Source of the DNA: Methylomonas rapida
Lineage (GTDB): Bacteria > Pseudomonadota > Gammaproteobacteria > Methylococcales > Methylomonadaceae
Direction of reading: 5' to 3'
Length of the DNA stretch: 64,000 bases
Assembly: GCF_024360925.2 (NCBI RefSeq)
Contig: NZ_CP113517.1
Coordinates: forward strand, 4,072,001 to 4,136,000
Shown one piece after another: positions 1 through 9,049 of this stretch. Positions within the stretch are counted from its first letter, which is position 1. Every line of letters starts with the position of its first letter. Both the position numbers and the translations under genes were made by a program. Under the pieces are notes generated by a model. It ran no database searches, was not told the origin of the DNA, and saw only the letters and a program-made list of their open reading frames with translations.

Positions 1-331
1 CTTGAACTTCGGCCGCGTGTTTTTTCGCCGCCTTGATGACGCCACCGATGGTAGCCAGACCAGACACACCCAATACGGTGCAGATGTCGGCGCCAGCCGC
101 ATAGAATGCACCGGCTTCATATTCGCCAGCGTCCATGGTTTTCAGGTCAACCAGCAACAGTTTGTCAGGATAACGTTCTCTCAACGCTTTAACCAGGTTG
201 ATACCGTTGTATTTGATGCAAGGGGTACCGATTTCGAAAATATCCACATACGGCGCTACTTGATCCGCCAATGCTACGGTTTGGTCGAAATCCAGTGAGT
301 CCAACGCCATTTGAATTAATGGTCTTGCCAT
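1..331 (-). CDS. hxlA: 3-hexulose-6-phosphate synthase (partial, N-terminal part)
   Basis: Condenses formaldehyde with ribulose 5-phosphate to hexulose 6-phosphate, the entry reaction of the RuMP assimilation cycle. The visible N-terminal ~110 residues begin MARPLIQMALDSLDFDQTVA and carry the orotidine-decarboxylase-like barrel signatures typical of the family: IFEIGTP, a KYNG segment, LLVDLKTMDAGE (catalytic Asp/Lys region) and GADICTVLG. The gene runs off the left edge of the window, so its C-terminal half is not seen. The ATG at 331 is preceded by GGAG about 8 bases upstream. The gene is monocistronic on this side, with a leader of about 130 bases from the putative promoter. It is the main reason for calling the organism a RuMP-pathway methylotroph. 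Confidence 0.93.
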   Translation of the reverse strand, partial: MARPLIQMALDSLDFDQTVALADQVAPYVDIFEIGTPCIKYNGINLVKALRERYPDKLLLVDLKTMDAGEYEAGAFYAAGADICTVLGVSGLATIGGVIKAAKKHAAEVQ

Positions 332-347
332 GAGATGTGCTCCGATT

Positions 348-371
348 GTTACAGTTACAGTTATAGTTATA
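348..371. repeat. four tandem hexanucleotides in hps leader
   Basis: Two copies of GTTACA are followed directly by two copies of GTTATA (plus-strand reading). They lie 17-40 bases upstream of the hps start codon, inside its presumed 5' untranslated region. The tract is seen directly; any role, such as length variation that tunes translation, is inference. Confidence 0.6.
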
Positions 372-457
372 AGGACCGCTCACCAACATCTGGACAACCC
401 GCCTTGAAGCAGCAAAGAAACAACCGTCGTTGATGGGCAATAAAAAAGCTGGCAGCA

Positions 458-487
458 ACTCTAAATCAGAACGAGCCCCCCTGTCAA
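458..487 (-). promoter_or_regulatory. putative sigma-70 promoter of hps
   Basis: On the minus strand a perfect TTGACA (-35, at 482-487) is followed after 18 bases by TAGAGT (-10-like, 458-463). It would give a leader of about 120 bases in front of the hps start. The -35 is strong and the -10 is weak, so the call is moderate. Confidence 0.4.
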
Positions 488-602
488 TTGAAAGCCCGCC
501 ATTTACTCGCTAAATTTTGTTATTTATTTGGTTTTTCAGCCAATTCTCCCTGCAAAAACCCGCTTCAGGTTTCGGGCGGCAACCGGTAATCTTTGCTCAA
601 TA

Positions 603-1190
603 TCAGCAGATTTCGCCATTCAAGCCAGTCCACGGCCTGAAAAGACCGGCTACCGTGACGCCAAACATGTCCAGGATTCGCCCGACCCCCTCATCCACCA
701 TCGCCCTGACTGAATCGGTCTTGTTATAAAAAGCCGGCATCGGCGGAAAAATCACCCCTCCCATCTCGGTTACCGCCGCCATATTGCGGATATGCGCCAG
801 ATTCAACGGCGTTTCACGCGGCACCAGCACGGTTTTGCGTCTTTCCTTCAAGGCCACGTCGGCGGCGCGGGAAATCAAATTATCGCCAAACCCATGAGCC
901 ACGGCCGCCAGGGTTTTCATCGAACAGGGTGCGATGACCACCCCTTCCGTCTTGAACGAGCCACTGGCAATACAGGACGCAATATCATTGATGCCATGAG
1001 TAACGTCCGCCAACTGATAAATCGCCGCTCTATCCATATCCAGCTCGTATTTCAAATTGACCAGACCGGCCGCGGAAATCACCAGATGCGTCTCCCATTC
1101 CGGCAAACCTTGCAACACCTGCAGCATACGCACACCATAAATCGCGCCAGTGGCGCCGGTCATCGCAATGACCAATCGTTTTTTATTCAT
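603..1190 (-). CDS. ubiX: UbiX flavin prenyltransferase
   Basis: Makes prenylated FMN, the cofactor of UbiD decarboxylase in ubiquinone synthesis, in the cytoplasm. The 195-residue length is normal for UbiX/Pad1. Family marks are visible: the N-terminal AMTGATGAIYG flavin-binding loop, the APCSMKTLAAVAHG segment, LKERRKTVLVPRETPL and the C-terminal part with MPAFYNKTDSV. An in-frame extension to 1232 exists, but the start at 1190 (MNKKRLVIAMTGA) fits the family. It lies four bases downstream of the pip stop, so pip and ubiX are probably co-transcribed; the pairing has no obvious functional logic. Confidence 0.93.
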   Translation of the reverse strand: MNKKRLVIAMTGATGAIYGVRMLQVLQGLPEWETHLVISAAGLVNLKYELDMDRAAIYQLADVTHGINDIASCIASGSFKTEGVVIAPCSMKTLAAVAHGFGDNLISRAADVALKERRKTVLVPRETPLNLAHIRNMAAVTEMGGVIFPPMPAFYNKTDSVRAMVDEGVGRILDMFGVTVAGLFRPWTGLNGEIC

Positions 1191-1194
1191 TATT

Positions 1195-2142
1195 TCAAGC
1201 CAGTGCCATTGCCATCTCATCCGTGGCCGCAACCAGCGCAGCGATCATTTCCTCGCCTTTGGCAACATGCCCGGCATTCGGCAGCACCACGAATTTCGCC
1301 CGAGGCAAGGCCTGATGCAAGCGCCAGCCCGCCTCCAAAGGACAGGTCAAGTCGTTTTGACCGTGAATGATGATAGCCGGAATATCCTGCAAAACGGCGC
1401 AATTGCGCAAAATCTGATTTTCGGCGACGAAATACGCATTCCTCGCATAATGCAATTCCATTTGCACTTGTTTGACCGCCGTTTCCGGCAGAGGCTGATC
1501 ATCGTCGCGATATTCGTTACCGAGCGCCACCTGCCCACCCCAGGCCAGCCACTGCCGGGCACCCCGTTTCGCCACCGCCTCCTCGTTACCGAAAACAGCG
1601 AGACAGAGCTTTTGCAATACGTCTTCGCCGGCTTCGGCAGCCGCCGCTTGCAATAACGCCTGCCAAGCTTGCGGATAGATGCGATTGACACCGTCGCGCA
1701 AAAACCAATCCATATCGGTTTGCCGTGCCAGAAATACGCCGCGCAAAATCATGGCCGCAACCCTTTGCGGATAACGCTGCGCATACAACAAGGCCAGAGT
1801 TCCGCCCCAGGAACCACCAAACAGCAACCAGCTATCGATACGCAGGCGTTCACGAATAACCTCCATGTCCGCCAGCAAATCCTGGGTCGTGTTGCCATCG
1901 AGCTCGCCGAACGGCAGCGATTGCCCACAACCGCGCTGGTCCATCAGGATGATGTGATAGCGCTCCGGATCGAAAAAACGCCGATGATCGGGCTTGGTGC
2001 CGGAACAAGGACCGCCGTGCAAAAAAATCACCGGAATACCCGCCGGGTTACCGGATTGTTCGACATAAACCCGATGACAACTCTCGGTTTCGAGCAAGAA
2101 GGCGTGGAAAGGACTGATTTCAGGATAAAGGGACTTCATCAT
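1195..2142 (-). CDS. pip: proline iminopeptidase (alpha/beta hydrolase)
   Basis: Cleaves N-terminal proline from peptides in the cytoplasm. The 315-residue protein has the peptidase S33 layout: oxyanion loop HGGPCSG near residue 43, DQRGCGQS near 88, and the nucleophile elbow GGSWGGTLALLYA with the catalytic Ser near 111. The catalytic Asp is in HGQNDLTCP and the His in NAGHVAKGEE. Start is either of two adjacent ATGs (2142 or 2139). It ends four bases before ubiX. Some members of the family act on other peptides or esters, so the exact substrate is by family only. Confidence 0.88.
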   Translation of the reverse strand: MMKSLYPEISPFHAFLLETESCHRVYVEQSGNPAGIPVIFLHGGPCSGTKPDHRRFFDPERYHIILMDQRGCGQSLPFGELDGNTTQDLLADMEVIRERLRIDSWLLFGGSWGGTLALLYAQRYPQRVAAMILRGVFLARQTDMDWFLRDGVNRIYPQAWQALLQAAAAEAGEDVLQKLCLAVFGNEEAVAKRGARQWLAWGGQVALGNEYRDDDQPLPETAVKQVQMELHYARNAYFVAENQILRNCAVLQDIPAIIIHGQNDLTCPLEAGWRLHQALPRAKFVVLPNAGHVAKGEEMIAALVAATDEMAMALA

Positions 2143-2211
2143 CGACTACAAGTTTACACGCCGGCACAAACCAGTCTGACACGGCACAAGCAAGCATGGC
2201 CAGACAGACAC

Positions 2212-2240
2212 AAAAAAAGGGAAGGCTTTCGCCTTCCCCT
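2212..2240 (-). terminator. rho-independent terminator of the porin-like gene
   Basis: On the minus strand a GGGGAAGGC / GCCTTCCC stem with a three- to four-base loop is followed by seven T. It lies about 25 bases past the stop of the outer-membrane protein gene. Confidence 0.85.
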
Positions 2241-2263
2241 TGCGTGCCTGGAGAGCTGACAAA

Positions 2264-3175
2264 TTAGAATTTGAAACCGACTGAACCACCGGCACTGAAA
2301 CCATCGGTTTCGGTGCCATCGATTTCGGTGGTTGAATAGTGGTAGCGGGTATCCGCGCCAATCACGATGCCACGATACAATTCGTACTCAACACCACCAC
2401 CGAACTGCATGCCGGAGTTCAATACGGAAACCGCGTTCGAAGGCACGCCCAGGATATTGACATCTAAACCAATAGGAATGATCCAGGGACGGAATTTACT
2501 GCCATGCATGAATTTGATTTTTGGAGAAGCACTCAATCTTAAACGGGCGTCGGTGGAACGAGGCGAACCGGCGTTCAACGGAACCTGCTTGGTTCTATCA
2601 GCTGTTGCAAGAGCGGTCAAGGTACCATCGGTCAACGCATTGGTGCCATCGCCAAACTCGGCATATTCAACGCCCAACTCAATCGCGAACGAAGTGCCAT
2701 CCATCAAGCCAAACAAATCGTTGTTGATGTTGAAGTCGAACGCGCCACCGAAATAGAAACCGTCGTTGTCGGTGTTATTGGACAACAGACCACCCTCTTC
2801 AAACCAGTTGCCATTCGATCTGGCATCATCCACACGAGTCCATCCGCCGCGCACCGCAACCAAGTTATCTTTAGAAAGAGACACGGCTGGAGCGGACTTG
2901 ACAGAAGCCATCCACTGATCCAGTTCCTGCACCTTGGCGGATTCGGTAGCGGTTTTAGAAGACTCGGCCTTGACACGGCTCAATTCGGCTTGCATGGCTT
3001 GCATTTGCGCAGCCATTTGTTCCATTTGCGATTCCAGCGCTTCGGTCTTTCTGGCGGCGGCATCGGCAACGCGCTCCGCTTTGCTATCGGTAGCCGCTTG
3101 CGCAGGGGCAACGATTGCCAGGGATAAAGACGCCGCGGCAAGGCCCAGCGCCAGTTGATTTTTCTTAAATGTCAT
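2264..3175 (-). CDS. outer-membrane beta-barrel protein with coiled-coil N-terminus
   Basis: A 303-residue exported protein of unknown function. A clear Sec signal peptide (MTFKKNQLALGLAAASLSLA, cleavage after AQA near residue 27) is followed by a coiled-coil stretch rich in Lys, Glu, Gln and Met (about residues 30-80). The rest is an alternating polar/aromatic region typical of an outer-membrane barrel, ending in Phe (GGSVGFKF) as BAM substrates do. The gene stands alone with its own terminator and a long AT-rich upstream region, suggesting individual and possibly strong expression. No specific pore or receptor family is recognised. Confidence 0.8.
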   Translation of the reverse strand: MTFKKNQLALGLAAASLSLAIVAPAQAATDSKAERVADAAARKTEALESQMEQMAAQMQAMQAELSRVKAESSKTATESAKVQELDQWMASVKSAPAVSLSKDNLVAVRGGWTRVDDARSNGNWFEEGGLLSNNTDNDGFYFGGAFDFNINNDLFGLMDGTSFAIELGVEYAEFGDGTNALTDGTLTALATADRTKQVPLNAGSPRSTDARLRLSASPKIKFMHGSKFRPWIIPIGLDVNILGVPSNAVSVLNSGMQFGGGVEYELYRGIVIGADTRYHYSTTEIDGTETDGFSAGGSVGFKF

Positions 3176-3616
3176 TGTCGTCCCCCAAGGGTTATTGTTG
3201 TTAGACAGGCTGCATTTTGCTTAATTGCAACACAGATTTTTTTGCCGTTGGCAATAATAGCAGCAGTCTTGCATCCTTACAAGTTTTGACGTTAATTTTT
3301 TTTGCACAAAAACATGATTTAGATCAATAACCTACATCAGCAAAATAAAGACGAATCATCGACTGTTAAAAAAAAACAACATTTAGTTTAAAATTCGCAC
3401 TTAGCCATCACCGGATTTAAGCACGCTCAACGCTAGGAGAAAACATCATCGTCCGGCGGAAATCGTGAAAAATTTTCATCAGCATCATGGCGGACCAGAA
3501 TATGATCGTTTCAAACATTCTTTAGACGGGCAAACGAGCCTTTATACCCAGGAAAACAGCAAAACAAGGCGATTTAATGTTACCTTGCGGCATAATTTAA
3601 GCCCAACTCTCAGCAA
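3176..3616. other. intergenic region between divergent porin-like gene and thiO
   Basis: About 440 bases, AT-rich next to the porin-like gene (runs of T and A at 3235-3400) and therefore likely to hold promoters for both divergent genes. Only very short open frames are present, for example 12 codons from 3487. No hairpin terminator or recognisable RNA is seen. Confidence 0.5.
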
Positions 3617-4708
3617 ATGAACCAAGACACAGACATCCTGATCATAGGCGGCGGCATCAGCGGTTTGTTGACCGCGCGCGAACTGCGGATGGCGGGCCTA
3701 ACGGTCACCGTCATCGACAAATCCCATACAGGCCAGGAGGCCTCATGGGCCGGCGGCGGCATTCTGTTACCGATCTATCCCTGGCGGCAGGCCGCCGCGA
3801 TATCGGACCTCGTCATCGACAGCTTGCAACGCTACCCCAGTCTCAGCCGAGAGTTACGCGAAGCCAGCGGCATCGATCCCGAATGGCTGCCCTGCGGCAT
3901 GTTGATTTGCAAAAACCCGGATTATGCCGAGGCCGTAGCCTGGTGCCAAAATCGCAATATCGCCTATCAGGACGCGTCCGAAACCATGTTGCGGAACTTT
4001 CGGACGACACCCGATCGCCCGCTATGGCTGCCGGAGGTTGCCCAAGCCCGCAATCCCAGACTGTTGAAATCCCTGAAGGCCTATGTGACGGAATTGGGCG
4101 TCCGCTTGATCGAACACAGCGAAATCAGCGCCATTGAATTTCAGCGACGGCAACTGACGCGCGTCACGATCGGCCAGCAAAGTTTCCGCCCCAAGCAGAC
4201 CATAATCTGCGCCGGCGCCTGGACGGGGAAATTACTCGAAAAATGGCTGCCGCGGGCATCGGTGGCGCTGAACATCCAGCCTGTCCGCGGCCAGATGCTG
4301 CTGTTCGATGCCCTACCCGACACGCTAATGCATATGGTGCTGGATGGTGATCAATATTTAATCCCGCGCCGTGACGGCAAGATTTTGGCCGGCAGCACGG
4401 TGGAACAGGCCGGCTTTGAAAAAACCACCACCGCGCAAGCGAAGGAAGCACTCTATCGCTTCGCCACCGACTTGCTGCCGGAGCTAAAAAATTTCCGGGT
4501 CTGCGAACATTGGGCCGGCCTGCGCCCCGGCACCCCTGACGGCATTCCTTATATCGGTTTTCACCCCGACATCGACAATCTCAGCATCAATGCCGGACAT
4601 TTTCGCAACGGCCTGGTCATGGGCCCGGCTTCGGCCCGCTTGCTGGCCGACTTGATCTTGCAGCGCCCGACCAGCGTCGACCCAACTCCTTATGCCTTGA
4701 CCCATTGA
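3617..4708 (+). CDS. thiO: glycine oxidase ThiO (FAD-dependent)
   Basis: Oxidises glycine to iminoglycine, the precursor used by ThiG for the thiazole ring of thiamine. The 363-residue protein is a DAO-family flavoenzyme: N-terminal dinucleotide fold [19 protein letters not shown] with an acidic strand end (VTVID), [14 protein letters not shown] near residue 47, and a C-terminal FAD-binding stretch [17 protein letters not shown] followed by [16 protein letters not shown]. The start ATG has no strong ribosome-binding site. pyrD starts 7 bases after its stop, so the two are likely one transcript. A broader D-amino-acid oxidase activity cannot be excluded. Confidence 0.85.
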   Translation: MNQDTDILIIGGGISGLLTARELRMAGLTVTVIDKSHTGQEASWAGGGILLPIYPWRQAAAISDLVIDSLQRYPSLSRELREASGIDPEWLPCGMLICKNPDYAEAVAWCQNRNIAYQDASETMLRNFRTTPDRPLWLPEVAQARNPRLLKSLKAYVTELGVRLIEHSEISAIEFQRRQLTRVTIGQQSFRPKQTIICAGAWTGKLLEKWLPRASVALNIQPVRGQMLLFDALPDTLMHMVLDGDQYLIPRRDGKILAGSTVEQAGFEKTTTAQAKEALYRFATDLLPELKNFRVCEHWAGLRPGTPDGIPYIGFHPDIDNLSINAGHFRNGLVMGPASARLLADLILQRPTSVDPTPYALTH

Positions 4709-4715
4709 GCGAACC

Positions 4716-5735
4716 ATGAACCTGTATCCGCTACTACGCCCGCTGTTGTTTAGCCTCGATCCCGAAACCGCGCACCATGCCACACTCGCGCTGCTGAAAC
4801 TGGCCGACAAGACCGGTCTTTCCACCCTGATTCGCGCGCAATCCGTCGACAAGCCGCTGCGCGTGATGGGTCTGGACTTCAAGAACCCACTGGGCTTGGC
4901 CGCCGGCCTGGATAAAAACGGCGATTACATCGATGCGCTGGCCGCACTGGGATTTGGTTTCATAGAGATCGGCACCGTCACGCCGCGCCCGCAGCCTGGC
5001 AACCCCAAGCCTCGCCTGTTCCGTTTACCCGAACACCAAGCCATCATCAACCGGATGGGTTTCAACAACTTCGGCATCGATCACTTGTTGCGGCAAGTCG
5101 AGCGCTGCCGCTATCGCGGCATTTTAGGCATCAATATCGGCAAGAATGCCGATACACCGCTGGAAAACGCCACCGAGGATTATTTGATCGGCTTGCGCAA
5201 AAGCTATCAAGCCGCCAGCTATGTGACGATCAACATCTCTTCGCCCAACACGAAAAATCTGCGCCAGTTGCAACAGGGCGACGAAATCAAGCATCTACTG
5301 GAGGCGCTGAAACGAGAGCAAACGAAACTGCAAGCCGAATACGGAAAATACACGCCGATTGCGGTCAAGATCGCCCCCGATCTGACGGCGGAAGAAATCC
5401 GCCATATCGCCGAATTGCTGCTGGAATATGGCCTCGACGCCGTCATCGCCACCAACACCACGATTGCCCGCGATAAAGTGCAAGGTCATCAATACGGCAC
5501 CGAAACCGGCGGTCTCAGCGGGGCCCCGGTCAAAGAGAGCTCGACGCTGGTAGTGAAAGGGCTTGCGGCGGAATTGAACGGCAAATTGCCGATCATTGCC
5601 GCGGGCGGCATTCTGTCGGGTTTCGATGCCAAGGAAAAGATCGATGCCGGCGCCAGCCTGGTGCAGATATACAGCGGCTTGATTTACAAAGGCCCCGCTT
5701 TGATTGAGGAAGTCCTGCAAACTCTTGCGGAGTGA
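4716..5735 (+). CDS. pyrD: dihydroorotate dehydrogenase, class 2
   Basis: Membrane-associated, quinone-linked oxidation of dihydroorotate to orotate in pyrimidine synthesis. The 339 residues include the class 2 N-terminal helix pair ([20 protein letters not shown]), [42 protein letters not shown], the catalytic Ser region [11 protein letters not shown], and the FMN-phosphate loops GGLSGAPV and [12 protein letters not shown]. Length and order match the family. It follows thiO closely and is followed by an intergenic repeat element. Confidence 0.95.
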   Translation: MNLYPLLRPLLFSLDPETAHHATLALLKLADKTGLSTLIRAQSVDKPLRVMGLDFKNPLGLAAGLDKNGDYIDALAALGFGFIEIGTVTPRPQPGNPKPRLFRLPEHQAIINRMGFNNFGIDHLLRQVERCRYRGILGINIGKNADTPLENATEDYLIGLRKSYQAASYVTINISSPNTKNLRQLQQGDEIKHLLEALKREQTKLQAEYGKYTPIAVKIAPDLTAEEIRHIAELLLEYGLDAVIATNTTIARDKVQGHQYGTETGGLSGAPVKESSTLVVKGLAAELNGKLPIIAAGGILSGFDAKEKIDAGASLVQIYSGLIYKGPALIEEVLQTLAE

Positions 5736-5779
5736 TGGATATGACATTAAGTTGAGCGGACAATAAAGCTCAACCTAAC

Positions 5780-5946
5780 GCTCATGAAGGCTAGGCAATC
5801 ACCCCGGCAAATGAAAATAGTCTTCAGGGTAAGGTTGCTTGCCGGACAGGCCGCCGTGAATACATCCATGTAGGCTCGACGGCGGCATCCTTGCCGCCGA
5901 CGCCTGCCCAACAAGCAACCGCACCCTCAGATTTTGCTACTTTCAG
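5780..5946. repeat. MITE-like dispersed repeat, copy 1
   Basis: A non-coding element of about 167 bases, nearly identical to the reverse complement of 46063-46228. Its centre is a perfect 8-bp stem CGGCGGCA/TGCCGCCG with a four-base loop. Outward lie imperfect inverted arms (GGTTGCTTGCCGGACAGGC against GCCTGCCCAACAAGCAACC), so the whole sequence can fold as one long hairpin. It begins GCTCATGAAGG and ends CTTTCAG. Flanks are CCTAAC and AGTAAT, a degraded version of the duplication seen at copy 2. It sits between the convergent ends of pyrD and the HD-GYP gene. Confidence 0.85.
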
Positions 5947-5987
5947 AGTAATGCCACCGACCCGCAACAATCACCAACATCATAAAG

Positions 5988-7268
5988 TTACTTTCGCTCC
6001 TCGTTCGCCAGCACTTTTTCAAACAGTCCAGCCTTCACGTATGTGCTCAAGTCTATGCCGCACTCATCGGGGCGCAGCACTTTTTTGATGACATAATCAC
6101 GGCCATCGACATTCTGACTCAACATGGCCAGGTCGACCACGAACTCAAGGCAGGGCTGGTTTAGCTTTTCCTGCAATATCATGATTTTGGGTTTCAGCTT
6201 GACCTTGGGATTGACTTCAAGCACCAGGGCGACCTGCCCACTGGCCAATTCCACTATGCTGCCTGCCGGATAAATCCCCAGGCATTCGATGAATTTCATC
6301 GTCAACGCGGAATCGAGATGGCTGCCTGCCGCATCGGTCAGAATTTTAATGCTCTCCAGATGCGACTTGCCGGGCTTATAGATGCGATCACTGCTGACCG
6401 CATCGTACATGTCGGCAATCGCCACGATACGCGAATACGGCGTAATTTGTTCACCCTTCAATTGCCGCGGATAACCCGTTCCGTCAATACGTTCATGATG
6501 CATGTGAGCCACGTCGATCGCCCCCGCATATATGCCGCTGGTTCTCATCAACAAGCTCCAGCCCTTGGCGGCATGGCTTTGCATCACGGGCAATTCTTCG
6601 GGCGTCAGCCGGCCCGGTTTATTCAAAATTTCCAGCGGCACCAGCATCTTGCCCATGTCGTGCATCATGCCGCACAATCCGACGTTATTCAGCTCGTCGA
6701 GCGATAGATTGATCTGCCTGCCCAATGCAATCGAAAAAACGCAGACATTCATGCTGTGCTGCGCGGTATATTCATCGCGTTTTTTCAATTGCGTCATCAA
6801 CATCAAGGCATCCGGCGCATTGAGAATGCTATCCACGCAAGCCGCCACGGCTTTCTTCGCAACCATCACATCGATAGGGCGACCCAGCCGCACTTCTTCC
6901 ATGAAGCTTTTCACCAGCGAACTGGTTTTGTGGTAAATATTCTCGGCTCTTTTGATTTCCTGAGCAAAAGATTTCCGCTTTTCCGGCGGCTTGACATGGT
7001 CCAGATAGTCCTTGGTATAGGCTGTGCCGCGCGCAACATAACGCGGCACCTGGGTCTGTTTACTGACGTCGATGTACACGAAATCACACTGCTTTTGCAC
7101 GGCATCGATGTCAGCTTGAGTTTTCAACTCAAAACCTTGAAACAGAAAATTGGTTTCCAGCCACGGTCTATCCAGTTTGGACACGAACATGCCGATTTTC
7201 AGATCCTTTACATTGATCTGTACCAGGTCGATCGTATCAATCGTTAGGTTGTGAATTCCGTTCGTCAT
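5988..7268 (-). CDS. HD-GYP domain cyclic-di-GMP phosphodiesterase
   Basis: A 426-residue signalling protein likely to hydrolyse cyclic di-GMP. The N-terminal ~130 residues (VNVKDLKIGMFV-like opening, LFQGFEL) match the DUF3391 domain often placed before HD-GYP. The HD-GYP domain carries HSMNVCVFSIALGR, the metal-binding HDMGK, the signature HHERIDGTGYP, and ADMYDAVSSDRIYKPG. No membrane segment or receiver domain is seen, so it is probably cytosolic. It is a lone gene with a repeat element at its 3' end and a 395-base region upstream. Confidence 0.9.
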   Translation of the reverse strand: MTNGIHNLTIDTIDLVQINVKDLKIGMFVSKLDRPWLETNFLFQGFELKTQADIDAVQKQCDFVYIDVSKQTQVPRYVARGTAYTKDYLDHVKPPEKRKSFAQEIKRAENIYHKTSSLVKSFMEEVRLGRPIDVMVAKKAVAACVDSILNAPDALMLMTQLKKRDEYTAQHSMNVCVFSIALGRQINLSLDELNNVGLCGMMHDMGKMLVPLEILNKPGRLTPEELPVMQSHAAKGWSLLMRTSGIYAGAIDVAHMHHERIDGTGYPRQLKGEQITPYSRIVAIADMYDAVSSDRIYKPGKSHLESIKILTDAAGSHLDSALTMKFIECLGIYPAGSIVELASGQVALVLEVNPKVKLKPKIMILQEKLNQPCLEFVVDLAMLSQNVDGRDYVIKKVLRPDECGIDLSTYVKAGLFEKVLANEERK

Positions 7269-7664
7269 AAAAACTCAATCACTTTAATTGATGAAACCAA
7301 ACATAAAACGGATTAAAACGCGCAAATTGATTCGCCTGCAAATTGGCTTGCCGTAAAAATCCTCTCAGGCCCAAATTCTTAGTGGAAAAGCTAAGGAATG
7401 TGTGAGAAATAAGCTCGACAATGGTAGGCGCGGATAAAGCCCCACCTACACCGAATCCTTGCATAGATTATTTCATGTTCATTCCTAAAGGCTTTTCACG
7501 CCAGTCAGTACTCTGGCCTGCCATAGCTTCAGCTATGGCCGAATAGCGCTGGCGTTTTTGGCTGTTATGGCAGTCTCATAATGATGGCTTCGCCCTGCCG
7601 GCGACTGCCGCAGCGCCGGCCAAGATTATAATGCCCCGCAAAACTTGAATATCGGCTTTTTGCC
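7269..7664. other. intergenic region with a nested hairpin
   Basis: Between the starts-side of the HD-GYP gene and the end of pmbA. At 7499-7559 an outer CGCCAG/CTGGCG stem encloses a perfect CCATAGCT-TC-AGCTATGG hairpin (7521-7538), and the whole is followed by five T on the plus strand. It looks like a terminator or small structured RNA, although no plus-strand gene precedes it. A second imperfect GTAGG/CCTAC hairpin lies near 7422-7450. No convincing coding sequence is seen. Confidence 0.4.
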
Positions 7665-8996
7665 CTATTCACCGGCAATGGCCATTTGCTCCAGTAACAC
7701 CGATCCCACCCGGATATTACCGCGCAAATCTACGTCATTGCCAATCGCCACGACGTTGCGCAGCATGGTTTTCAAGTTGCCGGCAATCGTGATTTCCTGC
7801 ACCGGATATTGAATCACACCGTTTTCAACCCAGAAACCGGAGGCGCCACGCGAATAATCGCCGGTGACACGGTTCACGCCCTGCCCCATCAATTCGGTAA
7901 CCAGCAAGCCCGTATCCAATAGTTTCAGCATGCCGGCGAAATCGTTGTCGCCGGCCTCTACGATGATGTTATGCACCCCACCGGCATTACCGGTGCTTTT
8001 CATGCCGAGCTTGCGAGCCGAATAGGTACTGAGGATATACGAGCGCAAAACCCCGTCTTTGACGATGTCGCGGGCCTGGGTGGCCACGCCTTCGGCGTCG
8101 TAACTGGCGCTACCCAGTCCGCCCACCAACAAAGGCTGTTCCTGTATGCGCACGAAATCCGGCATCACCTGGGTATCGAGACTATCCAGCAAAAACGACG
8201 ATTTGCGATACAAGCTGCTGCCGCTGATGGCGCCCAACAACGCGCCAATCAAGCCCGAGGCCATTTCCGGCGCAAACATTACCGGACATTGGCGGGTGCT
8301 GAGACTGCGGGCGCCTATCCTCGCCACCGTACGTTCGGCCGCCATTTCGCCGACCTGCTGCGCGGATTCCAGCAGCGCCGCGTTGCGCGCCACGCTATAC
8401 CAGTAGTCGCGTTGCATCGCATCGCCGCTGCCAGCCAACACTGAACAACTGATGGAATGTCGACTGGATTGGTAGCCTTGCAAAAAACCCAGCGAATTGC
8501 CAAACACCCGGGTACCTTGATGGGTACTGACCGAAGCCCCCTCCGAATTGCTGATGGCGGCATCGTAATGGCGGGCGGCATTTTCGCATTCGATGGCGAG
8601 TCCAATGGCTTTTTCGGCGTTAATGCCCCAAGGATGATACAAATCCAATTCGGGAAAATCGGTCGCCAGCTGGTCGGGATCGGGCAAGCCGGCGTATTCA
8701 TCGTCACTGGCGTAACGAGCGATACTGCAAGCGGCCTTGACGGTTTCCTTCAAGGAGTCGGGCGAGACGTCGTTGGTGCTGGCCGTACCTTTTTTTTGCC
8801 CGAAATATACCGTAACGCCTATGCCCTGATCGCAATGGTATTCGACGGTTTCCACGTCGCCCAACCGCGCGGACACCGACAAGCCGTTGTCTATGCTACA
8901 CGCCGCTTCGGCGGCACTGGCGCCTTGTTGTTTGGCTTCGTCCAGCAACTGCTGTACGACATCTTTTAAACGATTGATTTCTTGTTGATTTTGCAA
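7665..8996 (-). CDS. pmbA: metalloprotease PmbA/TldE
   Basis: Partner of TldD in the heterodimeric TldD/E protease that trims unfolded or modified peptides; the metal site is carried by TldD, so this subunit lacks HExxH, as expected. The 443 residues include GIGVTVYFGQKKGTASTND, a FAPEMASGLIGALLGAISG segment and the C-terminal GASGFWVENGVIQYPVQEITIAGNL motif. Translation appears to start at TTG (8996), preceded by AGAGAAG. No ATG occurs near the conserved N-terminus. It is downstream of tldD with a 53-base gap, probably in one transcript. Confidence 0.92.
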   Translation of the reverse strand: MQNQQEINRLKDVVQQLLDEAKQQGASAAEAACSIDNGLSVSARLGDVETVEYHCDQGIGVTVYFGQKKGTASTNDVSPDSLKETVKAACSIARYASDDEYAGLPDPDQLATDFPELDLYHPWGINAEKAIGLAIECENAARHYDAAISNSEGASVSTHQGTRVFGNSLGFLQGYQSSRHSISCSVLAGSGDAMQRDYWYSVARNAALLESAQQVGEMAAERTVARIGARSLSTRQCPVMFAPEMASGLIGALLGAISGSSLYRKSSFLLDSLDTQVMPDFVRIQEQPLLVGGLGSASYDAEGVATQARDIVKDGVLRSYILSTYSARKLGMKSTGNAGGVHNIIVEAGDNDFAGMLKLLDTGLLVTELMGQGVNRVTGDYSRGASGFWVENGVIQYPVQEITIAGNLKTMLRNVVAIGNDVDLRGNIRVGSVLLEQMAIAGE

Positions 8997-9049
8997 GATG
9001 ACTTCTCTTTGATTGCTGATTTAGGTCCTGCATGCGACCTAAAAAATAC

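Noticed and set aside
5891..6088. 65-codon frame beginning in the repeat element
   Set aside because: It lies across the non-coding repeat and the antisense of the HD-GYP gene end.
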